55,423 bases of DNA, from positions 1 through 55,423 of the IMG/VR virus record IMGVR_UViG_3300044695_002757. One strand, given 5' to 3'. This stretch comes from a virus. Positions 8,663 through 16,873 of this stretch are shown here, piece after piece. Numbering within the stretch: the stretch's first letter is position 1; every line of letters begins with the position of its first letter. The position numbers were made by a program, and so were the translations under genes. The notes beneath the pieces were generated by a model, which saw only the letters and a list, made by a program, of their open reading frames with translations, was not told where the DNA came from and searched no databases.

Positions 8663-9665
8663 GAAGTGTAATTTCAAATGCACTTTTTGTTCTAGCACTC
8701 ACATCACAGATGACAAATCTGCTGAATTAGATCTTCAGTACGTATTTGATTTTCTAAAAAGATTCCCAGAAACAAACACAATTATCGTCAATGGCGGTGA
8801 TCCGTTAATGATGGATCCACAATACTATTGGGATATCATTAAACATTTAGATGATATTGATTCGCATGCAACCATATCATTCACTTCAAATCTTTGGCCG
8901 TTTTTAAAAAATCCAAATAAATGGAAAGAATTATTCAATCACCCGCGTATGGGAGTTACTACATCCTTTCAATATGGTGGTGGTAGATTAAAGGGTGACT
9001 TATCTGAATTTACAGAAGAAGACTTTTGGAAAGTATCAGATGCAATGCTTGAACATTGCGGATATCGACCAGACTTTATTTCGGTTATAACTGAAGAGAA
9101 TGCTAAAGACGCTATAAAGAATGTAGAACTTGCTAAGAAAATGGGAGTTGAATGCAAACTTAATTATGCTTTTTCTTCTGGTCCTCCTGTTAAGTTTAAA
9201 GGCATTATCATGGGACAAGAAGGTAAACCGTATATGCTTTCCGACATCTATGAGATATACGTAGAGATTTGGAAGCGTGGATTATCTGATTGGGAATTTA
9301 ATACTAAACAGATGATGAAACGATTAGTCGGTAAAGCAACCTGTTGTCCGCAAAATCGTGATTGCGATTCTGGTATTAGAACCTTACAACCTTCTGGTGA
9401 TTATTATTCATGTGGTGCTTTTGGTGATGATAGAGAATATTCAATCGACTTTAATAAAGAGATGAATGGTCCTAAAATATTGCCAATTAAGCACATCGTC
9501 GAATTACAAACCATGACAGATAGTTGTTATGAATGTCCAATGTTTGAGATTTGTAATGGCTGTAAAAAAACCATTAAAGATCATAAAGCATATAATATAG
9601 CAACTACACACTGCAAGAAAATGAAAACACTTGCGCCTGATATTTTAAAGGCTAATGGATTATGA
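8637..9665 (+). CDS. Radical SAM/SPASM-like enzyme 3
   Basis: A 342-residue protein. CNFKCTFC gives C11, C15 and C18, and IIVNGGDPLMM is the GGxP SAM-binding loop with Asp in place of Glu. The C-terminal auxiliary-cluster region includes CCPQNRDC, a single Cys in YYSCGAFG, then C297-x2-C300-x5-C306-x2-C309 and C326, which fits a SPASM-type domain. Substrate specificity cannot be read from the sequence. The gene overlaps the unknown gene upstream by 26 bases, and its stop overlaps the ATGATG start of the 2OG oxygenase gene, so enzyme and oxygenase are probably made together. Confidence 0.83.
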   Translation: MDLIIKPTEKCNFKCTFCSSTHITDDKSAELDLQYVFDFLKRFPETNTIIVNGGDPLMMDPQYYWDIIKHLDDIDSHATISFTSNLWPFLKNPNKWKELFNHPRMGVTTSFQYGGGRLKGDLSEFTEEDFWKVSDAMLEHCGYRPDFISVITEENAKDAIKNVELAKKMGVECKLNYAFSSGPPVKFKGIIMGQEGKPYMLSDIYEIYVEIWKRGLSDWEFNTKQMMKRLVGKATCCPQNRDCDSGIRTLQPSGDYYSCGAFGDDREYSIDFNKEMNGPKILPIKHIVELQTMTDSCYECPMFEICNGCKKTIKDHKAYNIATTHCKKMKTLAPDILKANGL

Positions 9666-10180
9666 TGGAAAAACAAATACTTGATAAAGGCTATTGCTGC
9701 ATTAGAGATGAAGAAGCTTTTCAGTTTATAGACATTTATTCAGTTAAGTGGTCTGAGCTTGGTGACATACCATTGCAAATGTGTGTACGTACACCAGAAA
9801 CACAAGTAGCACTATTGCAAACTCAAATGTGGCTTGGTGAGAAATATATTCGGCCAATCTTTGGTGATTATACGTGTAATTATGTAGATCTAGTTAATGG
9901 AATGGATGATAATGTATTCGATTGGCATAACGACTATGAAGAGAATAAAGTAAATCTTGGTATCCTATTGTATTTCAGTGATACAGATGAAGAGATCGGA
10001 AGCGGCATCGGGTTTAGACGTCCATTCACAACTGAGTCAACAGGATTCTTTTATCCTAAAGCAGGAGATGTGTGTGTAATTAATCACACCACCAATTTTG
10101 AACATAGAGTAACTAAACAGAAGATTCCATTACAAAGAATCGTAGCTAGCTTCCATTATTATGTTAACGCTCTCAATTAA
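9662..10180 (+). CDS. 2OG-Fe(II) oxygenase, prolyl-hydroxylase-like
   Basis: A 172-residue protein; ATG 9662 and ATG 9665 are both possible. WHNDY gives H89 and D91, NFEHRV gives H148, and R159 in QRIVASFHYY fits the 2-oxoglutarate carboxylate ligand, so the full HxD...H...R set of a double-stranded beta-helix oxygenase is present. LGILLYFSD and GFFYPKAGDVCVIN are the expected core strands. It would hydroxylate a side chain or small molecule using O2, Fe(II) and 2-oxoglutarate. Related oxygenases are common near tail genes of T4-like marine phages. It lies between radical SAM 3 and radical SAM 4 with overlaps on both sides. Confidence 0.75.
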   Translation: MMEKQILDKGYCCIRDEEAFQFIDIYSVKWSELGDIPLQMCVRTPETQVALLQTQMWLGEKYIRPIFGDYTCNYVDLVNGMDDNVFDWHNDYEENKVNLGILLYFSDTDEEIGSGIGFRRPFTTESTGFFYPKAGDVCVINHTTNFEHRVTKQKIPLQRIVASFHYYVNALN

Positions 10181-11075
10181 TCCTTGGTACTATTGCAACT
10201 TTGGATGTGAGTTTTGCTACTTAACTAAGGAGCAACTTGCAGACACTAAGCTACTTTCATTAGACGTGTTGAATGAAAGATTGGCTGAGATAAGCGCACA
10301 AAATCAGATTCAAATGGTAGATCTTTATGGCGGTGAACTTGGTTTATTACCTAAAGACTATTGGAATGATTTACTCGATTTGCTTCATGCATATCATATC
10401 TTTGATATTAATATGATTACTAATCTATCAATGGTGAATGAAATAACGACTGATGAAAGAGTATATGTCTCAGTAAGTTATGACTTCGACGCTAGAGAAG
10501 ATCATGAACGCGTGTGGAGAAACATGGCTTTATTAGAAAGACCATTCTCCATATTGATGTTAGCTTCCCCCGAACTGATTAAAAAAGATGTTGGTGAAAT
10601 GGTCACTATGTTGAACAGCTTAAACAACCTTGTATCAGTTGAGATTAAACCGTACAGTACAAATCAAGCAAATCAATTAGATGTAAACTTTATTCAGTTT
10701 GAAGAATTCGTCAAAATGTGGGTCATAAATACGGATAAGAAGTTTACTCTAACCAATGAATCTCTCTTACAGTCTGTGATTGATAAGCAGCGCAATAGTT
10801 TCTCTGATGACCACGTTTATATAACACCTTCTGGAAAGTATGGAGTTCTTGAGTTTGATTTAAATGATAATGAATTCTTCTTAGAATGCCAAACCCTTGA
10901 TGAATATACTGAGTGGTGTAAGAAAGAAAAGAACAGAGTAACAAAAAACATATTTTGTTCAAATTGCAATCACTTGGGGCATTGTTTATCAGAGCATTTG
11001 AGAGATGTAAAATCAATAGATAACAGTTGTAATGGATTTAAACGCCTGATTGATTGGTATAAGTATGAATTTTAA
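10161..11075 (+). CDS. Radical SAM enzyme 4 with Cys-rich C-terminus
   Basis: A 304-residue protein, the shortest of the four. CNFGCEFC gives C12, C16 and C19, and DLYGGELGLL is the GGE SAM-binding loop. The C-terminus has C266-x2-C269-x5-C275 and C290, a reduced SPASM or twitch-like cluster site. It starts within the 3' end of the 2OG oxygenase gene (20-base overlap) and overlaps the next oxygenase gene by 11 bases. The alternating order of O2-sensitive radical SAM and O2-dependent oxygenase genes is unusual and is kept through this block. Confidence 0.8.
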   Translation: MLTLSINPWYYCNFGCEFCYLTKEQLADTKLLSLDVLNERLAEISAQNQIQMVDLYGGELGLLPKDYWNDLLDLLHAYHIFDINMITNLSMVNEITTDERVYVSVSYDFDAREDHERVWRNMALLERPFSILMLASPELIKKDVGEMVTMLNSLNNLVSVEIKPYSTNQANQLDVNFIQFEEFVKMWVINTDKKFTLTNESLLQSVIDKQRNSFSDDHVYITPSGKYGVLEFDLNDNEFFLECQTLDEYTEWCKKEKNRVTKNIFCSNCNHLGHCLSEHLRDVKSIDNSCNGFKRLIDWYKYEF

Positions 11076-11718
11076 ATTTAATGTGCATGAGTTTTATGAT
11101 AAAGGTTATACTATTGGATTTGTTCCGAATGAACTAACTAAAAAATGCTTCGATATCATTAATAAAACTGATTGGCTAGATGATGGTTATTATCCAAACT
11201 ATGCTAAGTGGTCTGTGTTACCAAATTCACAAAACAGTATTGATGATTATTATGAAGAGATAGTTCGTGGTAGAATGTCTTATGGCAGATCTCCTATCGA
11301 TATAAAAAATCTTGCAAATGAGTTTATTGATTTAGACTTCTTTGAACCAATGAAAGATGTTTTAGTTAAGAAACAACATAAAGAATTTAGATCTATTAGA
11401 AATATTAAGCCATATAGTTTTGGTTTATGGAATGGTCAAGAGAATCTACCTTGGCATAATGATTTTAATGACACTACCGATTTTTTCATTCTAGCGTATT
11501 TCAATGAATATGAAACATGGGATAAATCTTGGGGTGGTCAAATACATATAGGTAAAAAAGGCGAAGATGATAATATTGTTGAGGTTGGTTTCCACTATCC
11601 CATCAGTGCGACCTTCATATGTGTCAATAATAGTAACCCCTTAATGCATCATAAAGTTTCTGCATGTGATCCTATGCGTAATAGATACACATTTGCATTT
11701 AGATATGTAATAGACTGA
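11065..11718 (+). CDS. 2OG-Fe(II) oxygenase-like protein
   Basis: A 217-residue protein from ATG 11065; an in-frame TTG at 11050 is less likely. PWHNDF gives H131 and D133. NPLMHHKV gives H195 or H196, and R207 in NRYTFAFRY fits the 2-oxoglutarate ligand. FFILAYFNE and WGGQIHIG resemble the core strands of prolyl-4-hydroxylase-type enzymes. The N-terminal 110 residues are an extra helical region that may bind substrate. It is not closely similar to the oxygenase at 9662, so the two probably act at different sites. It overlaps radical SAM 4 and is followed one base later by a small unknown gene. Confidence 0.65.
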   Translation: MNFKFNVHEFYDKGYTIGFVPNELTKKCFDIINKTDWLDDGYYPNYAKWSVLPNSQNSIDDYYEEIVRGRMSYGRSPIDIKNLANEFIDLDFFEPMKDVLVKKQHKEFRSIRNIKPYSFGLWNGQENLPWHNDFNDTTDFFILAYFNEYETWDKSWGGQIHIGKKGEDDNIVEVGFHYPISATFICVNNSNPLMHHKVSACDPMRNRYTFAFRYVID

Positions 11719-11719
11719 T

Positions 11720-12121
11720 ATGCAAGACTGGAAAATTAAACAAGAGCTATATCATCGCATGAATCAAATACATTCTGATGATTTAAATGATAAAGAAATT
11801 ATGCTTAGCAATGACATCGTAGATAACGCTATTCGCTATTTTAAAGAAACAAATATTGGTTGGATTTATCCAGCAAAGTCATACATGGTAGGAATCTGCT
11901 ATGCTCGATGGCTATCAGAAGAGTATGGCGGGCATCCTTTGGACTATCTCGAAGATGCAGAATTGTTATATGGTAACGATCCATATTTCGTGCAATATAG
12001 CACCGATCCCGCCTCTTATCATAAGATATTAAATAGTATTGGTGGATGGGAATTTGACCAAATTGGAATGGTTCCAGATGTTAAAGAATATTACAAAGCG
12101 GAGTTTATGATAGATGCTTAA
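11720..12121 (+). CDS. Unknown small protein of the radical SAM block (D)
   Basis: A 133-residue acidic, mostly helical protein with no recognised motif. Distinctive sequence includes GWIYPAKSYMVGICYARWLS and LLYGNDPYFVQY. It begins one base after the preceding oxygenase gene and overlaps the next oxygenase gene by 8 bases. I have an impression of similar short proteins in marine T4-like phages but cannot name a family. An accessory function for the adjacent oxygenases is only an inference from position. Confidence 0.55.
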   Translation: MQDWKIKQELYHRMNQIHSDDLNDKEIMLSNDIVDNAIRYFKETNIGWIYPAKSYMVGICYARWLSEEYGGHPLDYLEDAELLYGNDPYFVQYSTDPASYHKILNSIGGWEFDQIGMVPDVKEYYKAEFMIDA

Positions 12122-12680
12122 TTTGTGGTCAACTCCGTTTTTAATTAAGAAAAGCGACACTGAAATTCGAGAGCGATTCGTGTCTTATCTTTTACAAGAA
12201 TACGACCTTTTTAATCCTCCAAGCGATATCAAAGTAAACATACTTGAGGATAAATCAGAAGAAGTTCAAGAATTTGTCTCTAAGGTTATCAAACCGGCTT
12301 TTGAAGAGTTTTTAAATTCTAGTTTGAACCTCTCCATTTCTGACTGGAAGGGTTACAGTCTAAATGGTTGGATAACTGGATCTGGTCAAGATTACAGTAT
12401 GATACACCATAATCATTCTGGTGCACAGATATCTGCAGTTTTTTACCTACTATCTGAGGATGTAGAAAGGGGTGGTAAAATAGTATTCACAGACCCCCGT
12501 CAGAACGCCAATAGAGGGTATGATCCTAAATTTTCTAAGTGGTTCAGCCCGTTAGAAATTAAAGCAAAAAGCGGAGATATAGTAGTTTTCCCAAGTTATT
12601 TGTATCATTTCGTTACTACATATCAAAGCAATATTCGTATCGCTTTACCTGTAGATTTATTCTTATTCAATAGTTTGTAG
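12114..12680 (+). CDS. Putative 2OG-Fe(II) oxygenase (HxH type)
   Basis: A 188-residue protein. The core reads IHHNHSGAQISAVFYLL, then GGKIVFTDPR, then SGDIVVFPSYLYHFV. It supplies H99 and H101 (HxH rather than the usual HxD), H165 and R175. This pattern matches the small putative oxygenase family (TIGR02466-like) frequent in marine T4-like phages, where the second metal ligand position is His. Catalysis is therefore plausible but less certain than for the HxD proteins here. It is the last gene of the overlapping block; a 55-base gap with a late promoter box separates it from the fibre genes. Confidence 0.65.
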   Translation: MLNLWSTPFLIKKSDTEIRERFVSYLLQEYDLFNPPSDIKVNILEDKSEEVQEFVSKVIKPAFEEFLNSSLNLSISDWKGYSLNGWITGSGQDYSMIHHNHSGAQISAVFYLLSEDVERGGKIVFTDPRQNANRGYDPKFSKWFSPLEIKAKSGDIVVFPSYLYHFVTTYQSNIRIALPVDLFLFNSL

Positions 12681-12691
12681 ACTTTAATTCA

Positions 12692-12699
12692 TATAAATA
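12692..12699 (+). promoter_or_regulatory. T4-type late promoter box
   Basis: A perfect TATAAATA, the T4 late-promoter -10 element read by gp55-type sigma factors, in the 55-base gap before the gene at 12736. Position and orientation fit transcription of the fibre block. A gp55 homologue is encoded in this window. Confidence 0.7.
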
Positions 12700-12735
12700 A
12701 AGCCAGAACAACTCTTTTTTTGGATTTTGCCATAA

Positions 12736-13071
12736 ATGTCTCAGTTAGTTAACCTAGTTATAGATCAAGGCTCAGACTTTGTGGCCACATTGGACATTGA
12801 AGATTCGATTGGTACTCCAATCAATCTTACGCCCTATACAGTTCGTGGCCAGATTAGAAAAACATATACGTCTTCCTCAGCTGTAGTAATTGGCTGTGCA
12901 AAGACTACCAATCAGGGTGAAGTAAAATTGACTTTGACAGCAGTACAAACTAGCGCAATGCGCGACGGTCGTTATGTCTATGATATAGAAATTGTTCATT
13001 CAACACTTGGCACAGTTATCCGAGTTGTTGAAGGGCAAGTAACAGTAACACCAAGAGCAACTAGACCTTAA
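12736..13071 (+). CDS. Small virion protein, BppU-like N-terminal-type beta domain
   Basis: A 111-residue all-beta protein beginning NLVIDQGSDFVATLDIED, with PYTVRGQIRKTY and DGRYVYDIEI. This pattern recurs in small structural proteins of T4-like marine phages and resembles the BppU N-terminal baseplate domain. There is no enzyme motif. It is the first gene after the late promoter box at 12692. A role in the baseplate or fibre attachment is inferred. Confidence 0.6.
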   Translation: MSQLVNLVIDQGSDFVATLDIEDSIGTPINLTPYTVRGQIRKTYTSSSAVVIGCAKTTNQGEVKLTLTAVQTSAMRDGRYVYDIEIVHSTLGTVIRVVEGQVTVTPRATRP

Positions 13072-13081
13072 GGATTTGTAG

Positions 13082-13309
13082 ATGTCTACCGCGTTAAGAT
13101 CAAAGATTAAACTTGACACACCAATTACAGTGCGTACGTTTGCTTTAGGCATTACGTCACTTAATTTATTAGACTTAAATGATATTGATGCTACCGAACT
13201 AGAAGACGGTGCAATGATGATATATGATGCTGATACTGCAAAATTTAAATTAACAGCTACGGTTGATCACCCCAGATCAAAGGTTAAAATCATCGGAGGA
13301 AAGTACTAA
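13082..13309 (+). CDS. Small virion-associated protein
   Basis: A 75-residue protein with NLLDLNDIDATELEDGAMMIYDADTAKF, a short motif often found in fibre proteins (a 'DG-x-x-YD' phrase describing a beta turn). It sits between two structural genes with gaps of 10 and 3 bases. Probably a fibre or baseplate accessory; the family is not named. Confidence 0.5.
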   Translation: MSTALRSKIKLDTPITVRTFALGITSLNLLDLNDIDATELEDGAMMIYDADTAKFKLTATVDHPRSKVKIIGGKY

Positions 13310-13312
13310 GCC

Positions 13313-14698
13313 ATGGCAACTATTATTAAAATCAAAAACTCGGGTTTAAGTGGGTCGCCAAGCACACTTGCAACCGGTGAGTTAGCATACTCATATTTAC
13401 AACAACTACCAATTGAAGGCGTCGTAAGTACCACTGGAGGAGATCGTCTCTATATTGGTACAGGTACAGAAACTGCAGGTGAAGCGAATGATATCGTTCA
13501 TATCGGTGGTAAGTACTTCATGGATATGTTGGACCATGAAAATGGTGTATTAAGCCCAAATTCAGCAATCATAACAGATTCAAATAGTAAAGTTAATCAA
13601 TTAAATATTGATAACCTTCGATTAGATGGTAATACTTTATCTGTTACAGAAACAAATGCTAACTTAAACCTTGAAGCTAACGGTACTGGTACAATTAGCT
13701 TTAATTCTGATGTAGACTTAACTAATATTAACGTTGATACTATATCATCTTCAAGAACTGATGGTAAGATCTTCATTGCACCATCTGGCACTGGCTACTT
13801 ACAAATAACCAGCACAAATGCTGTACGTGTTCCTGTTGGTAATACTGCATCACGCGATGCATCACCTCTCCAAGGTATGTTCCGCTTTAACACGACAACA
13901 AGCGTGTTTGAAGGTTATGACGGCATTGCATGGAATGCTATTGGTTCTCGTTTACAAGATATTGATGGTAACACATATGTTTCTCCAGAAAATTCTCCTG
14001 GTGCAAACAATAATCAATTGCGTATGTTTACAGATGGCCTTGAAAGATTAAGAGTAGACAACGACGGTGCATCAAAATTCTCAGCTGACTTAACAGCAGC
14101 AACGCCAATTGGTACAAAGATTTTAAACAATAAGATCTCTACATTCGGCGCCGATATCCTTTACTTAGATCCATCAACTGGTGGTTCAAATACTGGTTCT
14201 GTTGTTATTGAAGGTAATTTGACAATTAAAGGTACTACAACAACCGTCAATTCTGCATCAGTTCAATCAAATAATCCAACTTTGATTTTAGGTATGCAAT
14301 CTGATTCTGAAGGTACAGAAACTGCACTTACTGCACCAGATGGTTTAGATAAAGGTATGGAATTTAGATGGCACAATGGATCAGCTGCTAAATCAGGTTT
14401 CTTCGGTTATGACACTTCTGCAAATAGATTTACATTTATTGAAGATGCAACTAACACTAGCGATACTTTTTCTGGTACAGCATCAGATGTTCGTTTTGGT
14501 AATGCATTATTAACAGAATTATCATTTTCAACATTTGTTGCTGATTCAATCCCTTGGATTAACGTAGATGGCGATACTGGTTTTATCACAGGTGATGATA
14601 CAAGCATTTACAATGGTGGTGACACAACCGGTCAAATACTACAGATGAATGCATCTGGTTTGCCAGTATTTAAACACATTGACTGTGGTACATATTAA
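13313..14698 (+). CDS. Tail-fibre-like structural protein
   Basis: A 461-residue protein. The N-terminus (IIKIKNSGLSGSPSTLATGELAYSY) is the common 'kxSxxxGxxPxxLxxGELA' opening of phage fibre proteins, followed by DRLYIGTGTE. The remainder is Ser/Thr/Gly/Asn-rich beta sequence with repeating TNANLNLEANGTGT-type strands, and EGYDGIAWNAIG, a fibre motif. The C-terminus has a domain with NNPTLILGMQSD and DKGMEFRWHNGSA that also appears in other marine T4-like fibres. No catalytic residues are seen. It is probably a trimeric fibre or collar appendage. Confidence 0.65.
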   Translation: MATIIKIKNSGLSGSPSTLATGELAYSYLQQLPIEGVVSTTGGDRLYIGTGTETAGEANDIVHIGGKYFMDMLDHENGVLSPNSAIITDSNSKVNQLNIDNLRLDGNTLSVTETNANLNLEANGTGTISFNSDVDLTNINVDTISSSRTDGKIFIAPSGTGYLQITSTNAVRVPVGNTASRDASPLQGMFRFNTTTSVFEGYDGIAWNAIGSRLQDIDGNTYVSPENSPGANNNQLRMFTDGLERLRVDNDGASKFSADLTAATPIGTKILNNKISTFGADILYLDPSTGGSNTGSVVIEGNLTIKGTTTTVNSASVQSNNPTLILGMQSDSEGTETALTAPDGLDKGMEFRWHNGSAAKSGFFGYDTSANRFTFIEDATNTSDTFSGTASDVRFGNALLTELSFSTFVADSIPWINVDGDTGFITGDDTSIYNGGDTTGQILQMNASGLPVFKHIDCGTY

Positions 14699-14718
14699 TT
14701 AAATTATAAGGATATATT

Positions 14719-14916
14719 ATGGCTATTGAAGCGAGTCAAGAATTTGTGAATAAGTTTGTAGAGCGTCAACAAAGAGCAATTGCAGATCTAATGAATAAAG
14801 TTATTTTATTAGAAACACAATTAGCAGTTGCTCAAGATCGTTTAGCAATTTTAGAAGCAGACAAAAAAGAAGATACAACTGAAGAAGATTTTAAACCTTC
14901 AGAAATTAAAGAATAA
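14719..14916 (+). CDS. Small coiled-coil virion-associated protein
   Basis: A 65-residue protein. Residues 5-48 form a clear heptad pattern (FVNKFVERQQRAIADLMNKV and ILLETQLAVAQDRLAIL), followed by an acidic tail. It begins 20 bases after the fibre gene with AAGGATATATTATG, where AAGGA is a likely ribosome binding site. A chaperone or trimerisation role for the neighbouring fibres is inference. Confidence 0.55.
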   Translation: MAIEASQEFVNKFVERQQRAIADLMNKVILLETQLAVAQDRLAILEADKKEDTTEEDFKPSEIKE

Positions 14917-14919
14917 TAA

Positions 14920-15426
14920 ATGGCAAACGGCACAATAGTTCAACTTCGTAGAAGCAATACACAAGATGCTATACCAGATGGTACAGTATTGTATGAAGGC
15001 GAAGTTGCGATTAATACCGTGAATAGAAAGCTTTATACTCGTATTGCTGACGGTGAAGCAGTAGTTGAAGGTATACCGTTTGGTGTATTAGAGTCAAATC
15101 AATCTGTGTGGAATCATGCGACAGAAACATCCGTTACGCTAGATTCTTTTGATATTACATTGCACAAGACAGCAAAGTATTTTATTGAGATACAGAGTAG
15201 TGGCGGATCAGCAACTGCCTATTATCAAGCGATGGAAGTTATTGTTATCCATAATGGTACTGATGCGTTTGTTACTAGATATGGCGTAATAGACACTAAT
15301 GGAGAAATAGCTACTGTCACAGCTGATATTACCAGTGGGAATTTAAGGTTGAGACTTACAAGTACTCCTTTAAGTTCTAACACAAATTATGTAGCTAAAT
15401 TTGTACGCATCATGCAGCAATTATAA
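14920..15426 (+). CDS. Fibre-like structural protein
   Basis: A 168-residue protein. The N-terminal 45 residues (IVQLRRSNTQDAIPDGTVLYEGEVAINTVNRKLYTR) are the 'GE-x-AINT-x-RKLY' module that begins many phage fibre proteins. The C-terminal part is a compact beta domain resembling a fibre head. It is shorter than a normal fibre, so it may be a tip or adaptor. It starts three bases after the small coiled-coil gene. Confidence 0.6.
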   Translation: MANGTIVQLRRSNTQDAIPDGTVLYEGEVAINTVNRKLYTRIADGEAVVEGIPFGVLESNQSVWNHATETSVTLDSFDITLHKTAKYFIEIQSSGGSATAYYQAMEVIVIHNGTDAFVTRYGVIDTNGEIATVTADITSGNLRLRLTSTPLSSNTNYVAKFVRIMQQL

Positions 15427-15436
15427 ATAGAACAAT

Positions 15437-15700
15437 ATGGCAACAACTAATAAAGCATTCGTAGTAAAAGACGATCTAATAGTCGATAACTCTATTGGTC
15501 GCCAGTTGGTGATCCCACATGGAACGGGTTTCGAAAGACCAGCTTCTCCATTAAAGGGTGCCATACGCTATAGTGATGATTCCGAAGTATGTGAAATATA
15601 CAACGGTGATGAATGGCAAAACGTTGCACAAGTTGGTGAATCAGTAACGCAATCTGGTGCAGAAGAAATCGCACTAGTTCAATCTATTATTTTTGGATAA
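15437..15700 (+). CDS. Small virion-associated protein
   Basis: An 87-residue protein containing RPASPLKGAIRYSDDSEVCEIYNGDEW, the 'G-x-x-RY-x-x-x-x-x-x-E-x-YNG-x-x-W' phrase common to fibre proteins. Only this one module is present, so the gene looks like a detached fibre segment. It starts 10 bases after the preceding stop; a TATAAATA lies at 15422-15429 but is too close to be its promoter. Confidence 0.5.
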   Translation: MATTNKAFVVKDDLIVDNSIGRQLVIPHGTGFERPASPLKGAIRYSDDSEVCEIYNGDEWQNVAQVGESVTQSGAEEIALVQSIIFG

Positions 15701-15703
15701 GAT

Positions 15704-16045
15704 ATGGCATCAGTTAGTAATATTACAAATAAAGTAATAAAAAATTTAGGTAGAACTGAAGAGACACTTGTAACTACGACTAGTGCACAAAAAGCTGCAT
15801 GCGTAGGATTAAGTCTTGCAAATATTACTAATACAGTTGTTAAAGCTTCAATATTCGTAACAGATGCTAGTTCTATTAAAGGCTATTATATAAAAGATTT
15901 AGAAATAGCTCCGCAAAGTAGTGCTAGAATTATTAACGGTGGAGAAAAATTGCTTTTAGCTCCTACTGACTCAGTAAGCATAGTATGTGATACAACCGAT
16001 GGACTAGATGCTATATTTAGTTTAGTTGTTATAACATACTCATAA
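15704..16045 (+). CDS. Small virion-associated protein
   Basis: A 113-residue all-beta protein with NTVVKASIFVTDASS, YYIKDLEIAPQSSARII and PTDSVSIVCDTTDGLDAIFSL. This strand pattern suggests a jelly-roll or Ig-like decoration domain. No family is recognised. It lies three bases downstream of the previous gene within the fibre block. Confidence 0.5.
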   Translation: MASVSNITNKVIKNLGRTEETLVTTTSAQKAACVGLSLANITNTVVKASIFVTDASSIKGYYIKDLEIAPQSSARIINGGEKLLLAPTDSVSIVCDTTDGLDAIFSLVVITYS

Positions 16046-16053
16046 AGGTTAAT

Positions 16054-16839
16054 ATGACTACTCCATATATCTTAGGTAAATCTGTAGCGGAATTTAATGA
16101 ACCGTCAACTACTTTTTTATATGCGCTTAGACGTACTGAAGACGGTGATTTGTATCTATTAAAAGTTAATGAAAATGACAAATCAAATGTGAATTTATTT
16201 GGTGAAACTATCCCATCTCAATTTGCTGACTATGCATTAGGTGATGATTTTTTTGAAGGTAGGGGCGAAGACCACGTATTAGATTATACAACTACTGATG
16301 TTAAATATGAACAATGGAAATTTGTAAATAGCGAACAAACGTATTACATTGATTCTGATGGTTATTTTACATTAGATACTTCTAATTTACAGTTGTCAGA
16401 AATAGAAGATATTCAAATTCCAGCTGGTCATCAACAATCATTTACAATATCAGGCGAAAATTATAACGTCAATCTATTTACTAAATTGATTGAAATGGGA
16501 TGGAATGGATTATCTCAAGTTGCGCTTACAATTAATGGTAATATTGGTTCTACGCATCCTAGAAAAGCAGCATTAACGATTGATAAGCCATTTAAGAACG
16601 GGTTGACTATCATAAATAATGGTAATATTATAGGTTGTAATGGTAATTTAGAAAATGATCCAGTTACTAATAGAAATTTTGGTATAGCTATAAGTGTAGA
16701 GGTTACTGTTACACAATTTACAAACAATGGACTTGTCAAAGCCGGCGTATTTAATTCACAATATGCTAATACATTCAGAGGTAAAAGTAATATTACTACT
16801 TGGATAAACAACGGCACATGGACAGGCTATGACGATTAA
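16054..16839 (+). CDS. Structural protein of the fibre block
   Basis: A 261-residue protein with an N-terminal domain (residues 1-110; FLYALRRTEDGDLYLLKVNEND) and a C-terminal Asn-rich beta region (INNGNIIGCNGN, WINNGTWTGYDD) that reads like beta-helix or beta-prism strands. Similar Asn-Gly rungs occur in phage receptor-binding tips. No catalytic motif is seen. It ends 34 bases before the largest fibre gene. Confidence 0.55.
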   Translation: MTTPYILGKSVAEFNEPSTTFLYALRRTEDGDLYLLKVNENDKSNVNLFGETIPSQFADYALGDDFFEGRGEDHVLDYTTTDVKYEQWKFVNSEQTYYIDSDGYFTLDTSNLQLSEIEDIQIPAGHQQSFTISGENYNVNLFTKLIEMGWNGLSQVALTINGNIGSTHPRKAALTIDKPFKNGLTIINNGNIIGCNGNLENDPVTNRNFGIAISVEVTVTQFTNNGLVKAGVFNSQYANTFRGKSNITTWINNGTWTGYDD

Positions 16840-16873
16840 TAAGCATTTAATTGCAATTCAAAGGAAATAACAA

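Noticed and set aside
3208-12680. The radical SAM genes as queuosine or tRNA-modification enzymes.
   Set aside because: QueE-type enzymes are short and lack the C-terminal Cys domain; all four here have SPASM-like or reduced cluster regions, and no partner genes of queuosine synthesis are present.
12701-12735. The T run at about 12714-12721 as a terminator.
   Set aside because: No stem of useful length precedes it.
15422-15429. A sixth perfect TATAAATA as a late promoter.
   Set aside because: It overlaps the stop codon of the preceding gene and sits only 7 bases before the next ATG, so a transcript would have almost no leader; likely chance in AT-rich DNA, though it could serve genes further downstream.
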